From: an uncultured Alphaproteobacteria bacterium
GTDB lineage: Bacteria > Pseudomonadota > Alphaproteobacteria > HIMB59
Assembly: GCA_902526965.1 (NCBI GenBank)
Contig: CABZMT010000005.1
Location: 1 to 64,000 of the forward strand
Direction of reading: 5' to 3'
Length of the DNA: 64,000 nucleotides
Part shown: positions 8,838-19,293 of the stretch, in pieces
Layout of the letters: each line of letters opens with the position of its first letter
How positions within the stretch are numbered: position 1 is the first letter of the stretch
Notes under the pieces: generated by a model
Databases searched by the model: none
The model's input: only the letters and a program-made list of their open reading frames with translations
What the model was told of the DNA's origin: nothing
Translations under genes and position numbers: made by a program

Positions 8838-10021
8838 CTTAAAATTAAATTTGGTTTTATTTTAAAAATTCTCATTATTGGAATATAAGATGCGATTAAA
8901 CTTGAAAAAAGAGAAATACTTACAATAAATACAATATCATTTAATCTAATACTATAGGGCATTGATGTTAAATATCTAATTTCGTTATTCCAAAGTTCAA
9001 AATTTAATAAATAAGATAAAAAGCTTTCGACAGAGTCAATATTTGTAGATAACAATAATCCCAAACAGGTACCTAAAATAATTGAAAAAAAAGAAATAAG
9101 AAATGAATTCAAAAAAAATATAAAGCAAATTTTAGATTGTCGTATGCCTAGTGCTTTTAATAAAATAATATCTTTATACTTCTCTTTAATAAAAAAAATT
9201 TGATTGGAAATAATTGTAAAAGAAGAAATTATAATAATAAAAAAAAGTATGACAAACATAACATTTTTTTCAGTTGATAATGCTTGTGCTAAGGTTTGAT
9301 TTTGATCCTCCCAAGTAGAATAATTTATACCTTCTAAATCAGTGTAATCAAAGTCTTTGCCATTTAAGTATATATCTATGACTGAACTATTAATATTTTT
9401 ATTAAATAGCTCTATATTGCTGAAGATAAAATATTTATCAAAATCATATACACCTGTATTAAATATTCCTTTAATTATTAGTTCTTTTGAATTTAGAACT
9501 GGTCCTAGTATTGTCATCGACTTTCCTGGAATATTAATTTGCATAGGCATTCCTACTTTTAGACTTAAAGATCTTGCTAGTTCAACTCCAATGAAGACCC
9601 AGTTGTCAGTTTCTCTTTCTATTTCAAATATATTTTTATTTATCTTAGGTATCTTATAAAAATCCTCTTTATTAAGAGATTTCATTAACAGGCCCTCTAT
9701 TCCTTTTTCATTACTTGTTATCACCCTACTTTGAACATTTTGAACTAAAGAAATTGATGGATTTTTTTCTTTAATTTGTTCAATTTTATCTTTCTTGGCA
9801 TCATAAATTGTAATGTCACCATTTACTCCACTCAATGACTCTACTAATTGTTCTCTAAAACCATTCATCACTGACATAACTGTAATTAATATTGAAATAC
9901 CAAGTATTAAAGCCAAGGAAGATAAAATAGTCGATACTGAAAAAGCTTTATCTTTTTTAAAATTAAAAATATAGGAGAAAGATAGTTTATGGAGTATATT
10001 GTTCAAATTCAAAGTTCTCAA
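8834..10021 (-). CDS. lolC: Lipoprotein-releasing ABC transporter permease (LolC/LolE family)
   Basis: Inner-membrane permease partner of LolD. Layout: one N-terminal membrane helix followed by the family motif VLITVMSVMNGFR-like segment (ITVMSVMNGFREQL), a periplasmic MacB-type domain (about 65-250), then three C-terminal helices (about 253-390), as in LolC/E. Only one permease gene is present, as in alphaproteobacteria that use a homodimer. The start is uncertain: TTG codons occur at 10,021, 10,012 and 10,006, all inside the end of proS; no ATG fits. Confidence 0.9.
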   Translation of the reverse strand: MRTLNLNNILHKLSFSYIFNFKKDKAFSVSTILSSLALILGISILITVMSVMNGFREQLVESLSGVNGDITIYDAKKDKIEQIKEKNPSISLVQNVQSRVITSNEKGIEGLLMKSLNKEDFYKIPKINKNIFEIERETDNWVFIGVELARSLSLKVGMPMQINIPGKSMTILGPVLNSKELIIKGIFNTGVYDFDKYFIFSNIELFNKNINSSVIDIYLNGKDFDYTDLEGINYSTWEDQNQTLAQALSTEKNVMFVILFFIIIISSFTIISNQIFFIKEKYKDIILLKALGIRQSKICFIFFLNSFLISFFSIILGTCLGLLLSTNIDSVESFLSYLLNFELWNNEIRYLTSMPYSIRLNDIVFIVSISLFSSLIASYIPIMRIFKIKPNLILR

Positions 10022-11261
10022 TTTCTTGTTTACTTAAAAATACCTTATCTCCATCAGATCTCCTAATAACTTCAACTTGACCTTTTTCTTTATAGTTATT
10101 TCCAATAATCAATGTCCAAGGTATTCCGATTAATTCAGAATCTTTAATTTTTCTACCCATGCTTAAATCTCTATCATCAAGACTAATGTTATTATATTTA
10201 GAAGTTAGAATATTGTAGATGTTCTTAATATCTTCATTTAAATCAAAGTTTGATTGAGTTACAATATTTATCCTGAATGGGGCAATGTTAATAGGCCATT
10301 TGATACCTCTCTCATCATGAAATGCTTCTATTATAGCTGCTGTTAATCTTGAAACACCAATTCCATAAGATCCCATGTGTGGGGTTATCCTCTTTCCATC
10401 TTTATTTAATACATAACATTCTAATGGTTTAGTATATTTTATACCAAAATTAAATATATGACCTACTTCAATACCTCTTCCAACTATTACATCAGATTTT
10501 GATTTATCAATCATTTCATCTGAAGCTGAATACATTGATGTAATTTCTTCATAACTTTTTTCAAATAAATTAGAGTCAACCAATTTTGAGTCATAGGCAA
10601 GTTCACTTTCACCTGTACTCGCTAATATTTGAAACTCATGAGATAAATCTCCTCCAATAGCTCCTGTGGCTGCCTTAACTGGTATTGGTTGTAAGCCTAG
10701 GTCTAAAAAAGTTTTTAGGTAACTTCTAAAAAAAATTTTATAAGTTTCAAAAGCACCTTCCTCTGTTAAATCAAAACTATATGCATCCTTCATCAAAAAT
10801 TCTCTACCTCGCATTACTCCAAATCGAGGTCTAATTTCGTCTCTAAATTTCCATTGAATATGGTAAAGATATTTTGGAAGAGCTTTATAGGAATTTACAT
10901 AGTCTGAAAATAAATCTGTTATTACTTCTTCATTCGTTGGTCCATATAATAATTCATTCTCATGTCTGTCAGTAATTCTTAACATCTCTTTACCATAATC
11001 GGTATATCTTCCACTTTTTTTCCACAATTCCGAAGATTGGATAGTAGACATTAACATTTCATTACAACCAATTTTGTTTTGATTGTGCCTAATGATATTT
11101 TCAATATTTTTTAAAACTTTATAACCCAATGGTAACCAGGTATAAATTCCTGACGTGTGCTGTCTAATCATTGAGGAGCGCAGCATTAATTGATGGGATA
11201 TAATTTTAGCTTCTTTAGGTGACTCTTTTAGTGAATTAAATAAAAGGTTAGATAATCTCAT
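9987..11261 (-). CDS. proS: Prolyl-tRNA synthetase, short form without editing insert
   Basis: Class II synthetase charging tRNA-Pro. 424 residues: motif 2 region RPRFGVMRGREFLMKDAYSF runs straight on to the core, and there is no INS editing domain between motifs 2 and 3, as in most alphaproteobacterial ProRS. Seen also: LYGPTNEEVIT, motif 3 GSYGIGVSRLTAAIIE, and a C-terminal anticodon-binding domain. Misacylated Ala-tRNA-Pro would have to be cleared by a free-standing deacylase not in this window. The ATG overlaps the upstream DUF1467 stop as ATGA. Confidence 0.95.
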   Translation of the reverse strand: MRLSNLLFNSLKESPKEAKIISHQLMLRSSMIRQHTSGIYTWLPLGYKVLKNIENIIRHNQNKIGCNEMLMSTIQSSELWKKSGRYTDYGKEMLRITDRHENELLYGPTNEEVITDLFSDYVNSYKALPKYLYHIQWKFRDEIRPRFGVMRGREFLMKDAYSFDLTEEGAFETYKIFFRSYLKTFLDLGLQPIPVKAATGAIGGDLSHEFQILASTGESELAYDSKLVDSNLFEKSYEEITSMYSASDEMIDKSKSDVIVGRGIEVGHIFNFGIKYTKPLECYVLNKDGKRITPHMGSYGIGVSRLTAAIIEAFHDERGIKWPINIAPFRINIVTQSNFDLNEDIKNIYNILTSKYNNISLDDRDLSMGRKIKDSELIGIPWTLIIGNNYKEKGQVEVIRRSDGDKVFLSKQEIENFEFEQYTP

Positions 11262-11458
11262 TTAAAGTATTCAAATATATTATTTTCAAATTTCATTATA
11301 AAAAAGGATACAATCATTGACAAAGCAAATGAAATTAAAAATTTAGCACCTAAATAAGACTTTCTAGGCATACCCTCTTCAAATTCAGATCTTTTAATAG
11401 GTAATATTGTCATGAAAATAACCCACCAAATTATAAAAAGTAAAAATAAAAACTTCAT
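11258..11458 (-). CDS. DUF1467 family small membrane protein
   Basis: 66 residues with two predicted membrane helices (about 3-20 and 43-60) joined by a short polar loop. The N-terminal IIWWVIFMTILPI followed by an acidic EFEEG stretch matches the DUF1467 family, which in Alphaproteobacteria lies upstream of proS exactly as here. No biochemical function is established for the family. It overlaps rnj and proS by four bases each (ATGA), so it is translated as part of this operon. Confidence 0.85.
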   Translation of the reverse strand: MKFLFLLFIIWWVIFMTILPIKRSEFEEGMPRKSYLGAKFLISFALSMIVSFFIMKFENNIFEYFK

Positions 11459-13113
11459 ATCAATGATATGTGAATTAATAACTCTGGCTTTAATGAAAAA
11501 TTTCTATTAAAGGTTTTTTTTGAAACTTCCTCTACTAATTCACTTAGAGATATTTCATTAATTTCCTCCTTAATAAATAATATTTTATTTAATAAAATAT
11601 CTTTGATTTCATTTTGAATAATTTCCTTATTATAAGAAAAGGGAAAACCCTTATCAAAAATTTGAAATTTAATAATATCAAATTTTTTATTTAAAATTAA
11701 ATTTATACTTATTAATCCATTATGAAGAATTTTTCCTCTTTCATTGATAAAATTATCTTCTTCTATTATTAGGTTTTGAACAACAGGAAGTTTTTTTATA
11801 ATAAATTGATCTATAAGTTTATGATTTTTATTGACTAAATCTAATTGACATAAGTCTCCACTCAAAAGAAGGTTGGTTTTCTCAATATTTAAAGTTTTAG
11901 CTATTTCAAGATGTTTTTTTAAATGAAGATATTCTCCATGCATAGGAATTAAAGATTTTGGTTGAATAAAAGAATAAAACTCTTTGATTTCATATCTGCC
12001 TGGATGGCCTGAAACATGAACAAATTCATCAGTATCCGTGATAATATTTAAACCATGGTAACTAAAAGAGTTTTTAAGATAAGATATTGATTTTTCATTA
12101 CCTGGTATTTCCTTAGATGAAAAAATTATATTATCTTTTGAGCTTAATTTAATTTGATTATGGGTATTATTTGCAATCTTCCAAAGAGCAGAATTTTTTT
12201 CACCTTGACTTCCCGTGCAAATCAATATTACTTTTTCTCTATTATAGTCTTGAAACTTTTTCTCATTCAGAATTTCAAAAGGTTCAATTAATTTTTCTTC
12301 AATGGCAGTATTAATAGCTCTTTTAATACTTCTTCCAACAACAAATATTTTTTTATCCTGCTTGATAGCATTTGAAATAATTGTTTTCAGTCTTGCAATA
12401 TTAGAAGAAAAACAAGTAACTACAATTCTTCCTTGAAGTGTTTTAAATAGATTATCAAAAGATGAGTCTAATTCGGACTCTGAACGAGAAATTTCGTTTA
12501 CACCCGCATTTGTTGAGTCGCCAATAAGTAAATCAATATTTTCATCCTTTAGTAACTGATAGTTTTGATAATCAAATGGAGAACCAGTTACTGGATTTTT
12601 GTCTATTTTCCAATCACCTGTGTGATATATATTGCCTTCTGATGTCTTAAAAAAAATACCTGTTGGATCTGGTATGGAGTGAGTGGTAGGTATTAATTGG
12701 AAAGAGAAATTTTCAAATTCAATCTCTTGAAAATCTTCAATTATAATAAATTTCTTTTCATATCCAGCTATTTTATAAAATTTATGTTTTATATATGAGA
12801 ATGTAAATTGGTTGCAATAAATAGGAAAATCTATTTTATCAAAGTAATACTCTAATCCCCCAACATGATCTTCATGAGCATGGGTTAAGATCATAGCTTT
12901 AGGTTTAATTTTTGAATTTAGAAAAATATAGGGATCAGGGATAGTGATATCTACACCCGGAAGACTATCATCAGCAAATGATATACCTCCATCAACAATA
13001 ACTTGTTCCCCTTTAAAAGAATATAGGTAGTTATTACCACCTATTTCTCCTATTCCGCCAATTGACAAAAAATAAGTATTCTTTTTATTGTTTAATAATT
13101 CAATGTTTTTCAT
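11455..13113 (-). CDS. rnj: Ribonuclease J (metallo-beta-lactamase/beta-CASP)
   Basis: Endo/5'-exoribonuclease for mRNA decay and rRNA maturation. 552 residues. Seen: GGIGEIGGNNYLY at the N-terminus; the zinc motif HAHEDH at residues 78-83; GDWKID; beta-CASP motifs GDSTNAGVNE, TCFSSNIAR and VSGHPG; and the last zinc ligand in PMHGEYLHLKKH; then a C-terminal domain. It sits between coaX and DUF1467 as in other Alphaproteobacteria. ATG at 13,113 lies 14 bases inside coaX. Confidence 0.94.
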   Translation of the reverse strand: MKNIELLNNKKNTYFLSIGGIGEIGGNNYLYSFKGEQVIVDGGISFADDSLPGVDITIPDPYIFLNSKIKPKAMILTHAHEDHVGGLEYYFDKIDFPIYCNQFTFSYIKHKFYKIAGYEKKFIIIEDFQEIEFENFSFQLIPTTHSIPDPTGIFFKTSEGNIYHTGDWKIDKNPVTGSPFDYQNYQLLKDENIDLLIGDSTNAGVNEISRSESELDSSFDNLFKTLQGRIVVTCFSSNIARLKTIISNAIKQDKKIFVVGRSIKRAINTAIEEKLIEPFEILNEKKFQDYNREKVILICTGSQGEKNSALWKIANNTHNQIKLSSKDNIIFSSKEIPGNEKSISYLKNSFSYHGLNIITDTDEFVHVSGHPGRYEIKEFYSFIQPKSLIPMHGEYLHLKKHLEIAKTLNIEKTNLLLSGDLCQLDLVNKNHKLIDQFIIKKLPVVQNLIIEEDNFINERGKILHNGLISINLILNKKFDIIKFQIFDKGFPFSYNKEIIQNEIKDILLNKILFIKEEINEISLSELVEEVSKKTFNRNFSLKPELLIHISLI

Positions 13114-13846
13114 TTAAAAAGTTTTGGTAAAAAGAGGTACCTAAAAGAGTTAAATCTTCTCTATAAATAAATTTTGTCTTTTTATTAATGATAGTGCTAG
13201 CATATCCACCAGTAAAAATCACTTTAAAATTTCTCTTAAAAGTAGTTTTAATTAGTTTTAAATAAGACTCTATCATGAGCTTATAGCCTATGTTAAAACC
13301 AGACATCAAGGCTTGGTTTGTATTTTTTCCTAAAATATTAGTATCGTTAGAGAATTTCACATTTTTTATACCTGAGGCTAATGATATTAGATTTTCATAT
13401 GAGGTAGTACGTCCTGGTAAAATAACACCACCAAAATATTTATAATCAATTACAATATCTAAAGTAGTTGCAGTACCTAAATCAATTATTATGAAAGATT
13501 TAGATTTAGGGTAAATTTTAATTACAGATAATACATTGATTATTCTATCATTTCCGAGTTGACTTAAATTTACTCGGCGATGAACTAAGGAAGTTAATTT
13601 TTTCTTGTTAATAAATATTAAATCTTTTCTATAGGTTTTTAAATATTCTTTAATAATCTTGTCTATTTCTGAGACAACCGAGCAAATATAAATTATTTTA
13701 TGAGTTTTAAATTGGTTTTTTAAAAATTTAATAATAAATATAGGTTTTTTTTTTGAATATTTTAATTGGCGTACTTTTTTTATACCAATATCAGTAGTTG
13801 ATGAATACTTTAGAGAGGTGTTACCAATATCGACAACTAAATTCAT
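13100..13846 (-). CDS. coaX: Type III pantothenate kinase
   Basis: First step of coenzyme A synthesis from pantothenate. 248 residues of the ASKHA fold. Seen: N-terminal VVDIGNTSLKYS (phosphate 1 motif with catalytic Asp6), IIDLGTATTLDIV (phosphate 2), FGGVILPGRTTSYENL, and VIFTGGYAS (adenosine motif). The ATG overlaps the birA stop by four bases. The birA-coaX-rnj order is conserved in Alphaproteobacteria. Confidence 0.94.
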   Translation of the reverse strand: MNLVVDIGNTSLKYSSTTDIGIKKVRQLKYSKKKPIFIIKFLKNQFKTHKIIYICSVVSEIDKIIKEYLKTYRKDLIFINKKKLTSLVHRRVNLSQLGNDRIINVLSVIKIYPKSKSFIIIDLGTATTLDIVIDYKYFGGVILPGRTTSYENLISLASGIKNVKFSNDTNILGKNTNQALMSGFNIGYKLMIESYLKLIKTTFKRNFKVIFTGGYASTIINKKTKFIYREDLTLLGTSFYQNFLNEKH

Positions 13847-14529
13847 ATAAGCTCTCCAAAAAAGATTTTCTTAATTTCATTTTCAATTTTAATATTTAAT
13901 GAGAAATCTTCATTAACATTTATTATTTCAACAATTTTTTTTCCAAAAGTTGGATGATTTAATTTAAAATTTTTTAGCATGTATTTATTAAGATATCTCA
14001 CTAATATCTGATTGGATATTTCTTTTAATAAATTATATTCAATATAATCAATAATTTTATTTGATAATTCTATAATATTTGATTTTTTTTTAAGAATACG
14101 TAACAAAGAAGTAGAGTCAATTAAAGGTGTGTTATTTATATTTATTCCTATACCAGTTTTTAAGTATGAGTTGTTTCCTAAAATAGTTGATTTGACTACA
14201 ACACCAACTATTTTTTTATTTTGGTAAAATAAATCGTTTGGCCATTTATACTCTAAGTCTATATCGTGAGTCTTCTTAAAAAATTTATGAATTAAATAAC
14301 AAATATAGAAATTATTTTTAAGAGCAACATTAGCTTTTAATTTTTGATTAATTGTTAAGTAAATATTACCTTTAGGGCTTATCCACTTTTTTTTACCTCT
14401 TCCAGTACCTTTTTCTTGTTCTAAAGATTGAACATACAAATTGTTATTATTTAAGACTTTTTTATATCGATCAAAGTTGATTATCTCATTTTGAGTTGAG
14501 GCAATGGTATCATAAATAACTTTATACAA
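13843..14529 (-). CDS. birA: Biotin--protein ligase, catalytic domain only
   Basis: Activates biotin with ATP and attaches it to the carboxyl carrier protein of acyl-CoA carboxylases. 228 residues without an N-terminal helix-turn-helix, so it is a monofunctional ligase and not a repressor. Seen: EKGTGRGKKKWISPKGNIY (biotinyl-AMP loop), EYKWPNDLFY and KKIVGVVVKS, the catalytic Lys region. The start is TTG at 14,529, placed three bases after the nuoN stop; no better start was found. Last-but-several gene downstream of the nuo operon. Confidence 0.92.
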   Translation of the reverse strand: MYKVIYDTIASTQNEIINFDRYKKVLNNNNLYVQSLEQEKGTGRGKKKWISPKGNIYLTINQKLKANVALKNNFYICYLIHKFFKKTHDIDLEYKWPNDLFYQNKKIVGVVVKSTILGNNSYLKTGIGININNTPLIDSTSLLRILKKKSNIIELSNKIIDYIEYNLLKEISNQILVRYLNKYMLKNFKLNHPTFGKKIVEIINVNEDFSLNIKIENEIKKIFFGELI

Positions 14530-14532
14530 TTT

Positions 14533-15921
14533 TTATTTAAAAAGATTATCTACTAAATTGATTAATGGATCTGGATAAAAGAAAAATAAAGTTATTATTA
14601 ATCCAAAACTAATAAATATTACTTTACCTATTTTATTGTTGTCATCTAATAACTCTATTTCTGATTTATTGAAAAACATATTTTTTATAATCGTTAGATA
14701 ATAAAATGCTGCAATTACAGAACTCAAAACAGCAACTATTGATAAAAAGAAAAAACCATCAGTTATAGAAGCTGAAAGAATAAAAAATTTTGCAAAAAAA
14801 CCAGCAAAAGGCGGTATTCCCGCAAGTGAAAAGAAAAACACGAGCATACTGATAGATTTAGAGTTCGATGTAAATCTTAAACCATTAAGTTGAGAAATCT
14901 TTGTAAATTCACCTTCTACAGTTCTTAAATTAAGTAAAACAGCAAAAATCCCAAAAGTAGTAACTAAATAAATAATTAAATAGAAAAATAATGTTCCCTC
15001 AGACATAAATTGGTAACACATGATTCCAAGTAGCATAAAACCTATGTGATTAATTGAGCTAAAGGCTAATAATCTTTTGATAACTTTTTGTGTAATTGCC
15101 CCATAAACTCCAACAAGCAGTGAAATGGCGCAAACAATTTTAAAAATATAATCAAGAGACTGAATGCCTGAAATGTTAAGTTCTTGATAAACTCTAAATA
15201 AAAATATTAGTGAGGCAAACTTCGGTAAACTAGCAAAGAAAAGTGTGGAAATAGTCGGTGATCCTTCATATACATCTGGTGTCCAAATATGAAATGGAGC
15301 TGCAGAGACCTTAAAAAACAAAGAAATAAGGATTAAAGATAAGCCTATTTCACTTATGGTTGTAAAATTATTAAGATTTTGCATATAAAAAGAACTGGTA
15401 TCGTAATAAATCATTGAGATACCAAATAAAAGAAATCCAGATGATAAAGCACCAAGAGAAAAATATTTAATCCCCGCTTCATTTGATTTTAAATTTTTTG
15501 TATTAAAGGCTGCCATTAAATATAATGACAAAGATTGAAGTTCTAACCCAATAAAGGCTGTTAAAAAATTATCGCTTGAAATTAGAACGAAAGACCCAAG
15601 AATAGCAAATAATATGAATAGGATATATTCATATCTATACAAATTTTCATTTTTTAATGGTCTCTTTGAGAGTAAAATAAAAACAATAGAACCAATTGAA
15701 AGTATTATCTTTGATAATACAAATAAGTTAATTGTATTTAATGAAAGATCAGTGGAATTATAAAAGTCTTTTCCAAAATTTATAAGTATTAGAGTTAATA
15801 TGAAAAAACCTACAGCATTTATTGCAATAGACCTATCCTTGTTAAATAACCCGAAACATAATGTTAATAAAATTAGAGCGAGTATAAAAATTTCTGGTAT
15901 AAATTGATAAAAATTGATCAT
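14533..15921 (-). CDS. nuoN: NADH-quinone oxidoreductase subunit N
   Basis: Antiporter-like proton-pumping membrane subunit of complex I, 462 residues, about 14 membrane helices. Seen: FIGLELQSLSLYLMAAF with the conserved Glu, KVSAAPFHIWTPDVYEGSP, and the broken-helix region around ITQKVIKRLLAFSSINHIGF. The ATG overlaps the nuoM stop by one base. Last nuo gene in the operon. Confidence 0.96.
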   Translation of the reverse strand: MINFYQFIPEIFILALILLTLCFGLFNKDRSIAINAVGFFILTLILINFGKDFYNSTDLSLNTINLFVLSKIILSIGSIVFILLSKRPLKNENLYRYEYILFILFAILGSFVLISSDNFLTAFIGLELQSLSLYLMAAFNTKNLKSNEAGIKYFSLGALSSGFLLFGISMIYYDTSSFYMQNLNNFTTISEIGLSLILISLFFKVSAAPFHIWTPDVYEGSPTISTLFFASLPKFASLIFLFRVYQELNISGIQSLDYIFKIVCAISLLVGVYGAITQKVIKRLLAFSSINHIGFMLLGIMCYQFMSEGTLFFYLIIYLVTTFGIFAVLLNLRTVEGEFTKISQLNGLRFTSNSKSISMLVFFFSLAGIPPFAGFFAKFFILSASITDGFFFLSIVAVLSSVIAAFYYLTIIKNMFFNKSEIELLDDNNKIGKVIFISFGLIITLFFFYPDPLINLVDNLFK

Positions 15922-17375
15922 TAAATAATACTTATAGAAATACTCTTGTTAATCATTTCAAATAATAGTTTAGGATATACACCCAGAAACATCGTGAGAA
16001 AGGCTAAACAAGAAAAGTAAAAAATTTCAATATTTGTTAGATCTGCTAATTGTTTTATATCAGTCTTTAAGTCACCAAAATTAACATTTTTATATAATAA
16101 AAGCATATAAGATGCTCCTAAGATTACCCCAATTGCTGTGAAAAATGTCAGGTACACGCTTACACTTATAGTAGACATAATTACTAAAAACTCTCCAACG
16201 AAACCACTAGTTCCAGGTAAACCTACAGACGAAAGCATAAAAATCATGAAAAAAAATGAATATTTAGGCATTACATTCGTGACTCCACTATAATCTGAAA
16301 TCATTCTTGTATGATGTCGTTCGTAAATAACTCCAACTATTAAAAATAGTGCGGCTGATACTATGCCATGACTTATCATTTGAAAGTATGCTCCATTTAT
16401 ACCATCCTGTGTAAGAGTAAAAATACCTATTGTAACAAAACCCATATGAGCCACTGAGGAATAAGCAATCATTTTTTTCATATCTAATTGTCTTAAAGCA
16501 ACAATTGATGTGTAAACAATTGCTACACAGCTTAGTGCAAAAATCATTGGCTGAAAATATATTGATGCATACTCAAAGAAAGGCAAAGATAGTCTTATAA
16601 AACCATATGCCCCTAACTTAAGTAGCACACCAGCTAATATAACTGACCCACTTGTAGGAGCTTGAACATGAGCATCAGGTAACCACGTATGAAAAGGAAA
16701 CATTGGAACTTTTACAGCAAAAGATGCGAAGAAACATAAAAATAGAATTAATTCTACTTGTTGATCAAAAGTAAAATCTGAGATTAATTCAATGTTACCT
16801 GATTTAACTTTAGAGATAATGTATATAATAGCTAAAAGCATTAAAACAGACCCTGCAAGCGTATATAAGAAAAATTTAAAAGTGGCATAAAGCCTATTTT
16901 CTCCTCCCCAAATTCCAATGATTAAAAACATAGGAATTAAAACTGCCTCAAAGAAAACATAAAAAATTACCAAATCAATACTAACAAAAACTCCAATGAT
17001 AAAACTTTCAAGTAAAAGAAAATAAATTACAAATTCTTTAGCTCTATTTTGGATTGAATTTAATGAGCACAATAAACAAATAGGAACTAGAAAAGTAGTT
17101 AAAAGTATTAATGGAATAGATACGCCATCTACACCAACATAGTAATTAATGTCAAACTTATCGAACCATGTGTGATACTCTGTAAATTGGTAACCATTTT
17201 TAGTTTTATCGTAAAATATTGGTAAAAGTAAGCTTAGAAGAAATTCACCTGTAGTGATCCATAAACCAGATAAAAAAATAGTTTTATTTTTTAGTTGAGA
17301 ACTACTTGATAATGATAGTGTTAATGCTCCTATGATTGGAGTTAAGATTAATAGTGATAATATTGGGAAGCTCAT
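15921..17375 (-). CDS. nuoM: NADH-quinone oxidoreductase subunit M
   Basis: Antiporter-like proton-pumping subunit, 484 residues, largely hydrophobic. Seen: FYVFFEAVLIPMFLIIGIWG with the key Glu, FPFHTWLPDAHVQAPTSGSV, LKLGAYGFIRL and DMKKMIAYSSVAHMGFV, the NuoM signatures. It starts two bases after the nuoL stop. Part of the membrane arm of complex I. Confidence 0.97.
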   Translation of the reverse strand: MSFPILSLLILTPIIGALTLSLSSSSQLKNKTIFLSGLWITTGEFLLSLLLPIFYDKTKNGYQFTEYHTWFDKFDINYYVGVDGVSIPLILLTTFLVPICLLCSLNSIQNRAKEFVIYFLLLESFIIGVFVSIDLVIFYVFFEAVLIPMFLIIGIWGGENRLYATFKFFLYTLAGSVLMLLAIIYIISKVKSGNIELISDFTFDQQVELILFLCFFASFAVKVPMFPFHTWLPDAHVQAPTSGSVILAGVLLKLGAYGFIRLSLPFFEYASIYFQPMIFALSCVAIVYTSIVALRQLDMKKMIAYSSVAHMGFVTIGIFTLTQDGINGAYFQMISHGIVSAALFLIVGVIYERHHTRMISDYSGVTNVMPKYSFFFMIFMLSSVGLPGTSGFVGEFLVIMSTISVSVYLTFFTAIGVILGASYMLLLYKNVNFGDLKTDIKQLADLTNIEIFYFSCLAFLTMFLGVYPKLLFEMINKSISISII

Positions 17376-17376
17376 T

Positions 17377-19293
17377 TTATGTGATAGATATATAAAAAAT
17401 GATACTTATAAAAAGTGTGAAACCTGAAATTACAATAAATGTATAATCAAAAATATATCCTGTTTGAATTCTTTTAAACGCTTTTGAAATTATAGATACT
17501 ATAGATGCACTTCCATTTGGAAGATATTTATCAATAATACCTTGATCTATTCTGGTCCATAAAAATTTTCCTAAATTATACAAAGGTAAAACAAAAATCT
17601 TATTATATAATTCGTCAAAGTACCATTTGTTCAAAATAAAATTGTAAATTGAGTAAAATCTTTTTTTCATGTCAGCGAGTTTATTTAAATTAAATCCATA
17701 GTAATAAACTGCAAAAGCAACTCCTAAAGCAACCAAGGATTTAGATAATATTGGAAAGAAAGAAGAGTAATAATTTTTATCTTGGTCTAAAAATATAATT
17801 CCATTCCAAAAATTTTTTGAATTATATCCAGCGAGTAAATCATTTAGAAAGTAGCCTACAAAGATTGCTCCTATTGATAAAAGTAATAAAGGAGCTAACA
17901 TAAATGGTCCTGACTCATGAATTTTTTCATAATCGTAAGATCCATTATATTCACCATGAAAAACCTTAAATATTAATCTGAAAGAGTAAAAAGCAGTCAT
18001 TGCAGATACAATTGCTAAAATAAAATAAACTAAAGGACCAAAATTATTCAAATTAAAAGATGAACTTAAAATTAAATCTTTTGAAAAATAACCAGATGAA
18101 TATGGAAAACCAATTATAGCAAGAGTACCTATCCACATCATCACTGCAGTGATTTTCATCTTTGAAAAAAGATTTCCCATTTTATCCATATCTTGTTCAT
18201 CGTGAACACCATGAATAACAGACCCTGAAGATAAAAAGAGTAAGGCTTTAAAATAACCATGCGTTATTAAATGAAATATGGCAATGTTGAATGCGCCTAG
18301 TCCACAAGCCACAAACATGAAACCTAATTGACTACAAGTAGAGTATGCAATTACCTTTTTTATATCTTTTTGGAAAAAACCAACTGATGCTGCAAAGAAT
18401 GCTGTAAGTAGTCCTATAATAAGAACAAAAGCCATAATAAAATCAGACATGACCATTAATTCTGAAAATCTAACGGTCAAAAAAACACCAGCTGTTACCA
18501 TCGTAGCTGCATGAATTAATGCTGAAACAGGAGTTGGTCCTTCCATAGCATCAGGTAACCAAGTATGAAAACCAAATTGAGCGGATTTTCCCATTGCACC
18601 TATGAAAAGAAAAAAGCATGAAAAAACTAGTGCATTTATATTAAAACCTAAAAAATTGATATCGTAATTTAATAATTTTTCTTTACCTGCAATTATTTCG
18701 TTAATAGATAATGTATCTAAAAATATATAAAGAGTCGCGATACCAATAAGAAAGCCAAAATCTGCAACTCTATTTACTAAAAAAGCTTTCATGGCTGCTA
18801 AATTTGCAGATTTCTTGTGGTGCCAAAAACCTATCAGTAAATAAGAGGCTAATCCAACCCCTTCCCATCCAAAAAATAATTGAATTAAATTATCGCTTAC
18901 AACTAAAGCCACCATACAAAATGTAAATAAACTCAAGTAAGTCATAAATCTTACTTTTGAATTGTCATGTGCCATGTATTCAATTGAATAAATATGGACT
19001 AAAGCTGATACAGTAAGAACAAGTGTTAACATTAAAAGCGTTAAAGAGTTAACTGAAATTCCCCAATTAAAAAACTGTCCCGAAACAAAAAACCACTCTA
19101 ATACAGGAATTATAATTTCTTGAGAGGGAGACATTGAAAAACTAATAAACAAAAACCAGCTTAAAATAGCTGCAATTGATATAAGCGTGGATGAAAAATA
19201 TTGAGCTGTTTTATCACCCAAAAGAACCCCAAAAGGATATGTAAAGATTGTTGAAATTAATGGAAGAAAGAAAAGTAATTTATAGCTAAACAT
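17377..19293 (-). CDS. nuoL: NADH-quinone oxidoreductase subunit L
   Basis: Distal antiporter-like subunit, 638 residues, with the long C-terminal lateral helix typical of NuoL. Seen: LFFGWEGVGLASYLLIGFW, FHTWLPDAMEGPTPVSALIH, AATMVTAGVFL, DIKKVIAYSTCSQLGFM and KALLFLSSGSVIH. Overlaps the nuoK stop by one base (TGATG). Confidence 0.97.
   Translation of the reverse strand: MFSYKLLFFLPLISTIFTYPFGVLLGDKTAQYFSSTLISIAAILSWFLFISFSMSPSQEIIIPVLEWFFVSGQFFNWGISVNSLTLLMLTLVLTVSALVHIYSIEYMAHDNSKVRFMTYLSLFTFCMVALVVSDNLIQLFFGWEGVGLASYLLIGFWHHKKSANLAAMKAFLVNRVADFGFLIGIATLYIFLDTLSINEIIAGKEKLLNYDINFLGFNINALVFSCFFLFIGAMGKSAQFGFHTWLPDAMEGPTPVSALIHAATMVTAGVFLTVRFSELMVMSDFIMAFVLIIGLLTAFFAASVGFFQKDIKKVIAYSTCSQLGFMFVACGLGAFNIAIFHLITHGYFKALLFLSSGSVIHGVHDEQDMDKMGNLFSKMKITAVMMWIGTLAIIGFPYSSGYFSKDLILSSSFNLNNFGPLVYFILAIVSAMTAFYSFRLIFKVFHGEYNGSYDYEKIHESGPFMLAPLLLLSIGAIFVGYFLNDLLAGYNSKNFWNGIIFLDQDKNYYSSFFPILSKSLVALGVAFAVYYYGFNLNKLADMKKRFYSIYNFILNKWYFDELYNKIFVLPLYNLGKFLWTRIDQGIIDKYLPNGSASIVSIISKAFKRIQTGYIFDYTFIVISGFTLFISIIFYISIT

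Noticed and set aside
8834-11261. Missing second Lol permease or missing ProRS editing domain as gene damage
   Set aside because: A single LolC/E-type permease and an insert-free ProRS are both normal in Alphaproteobacteria.
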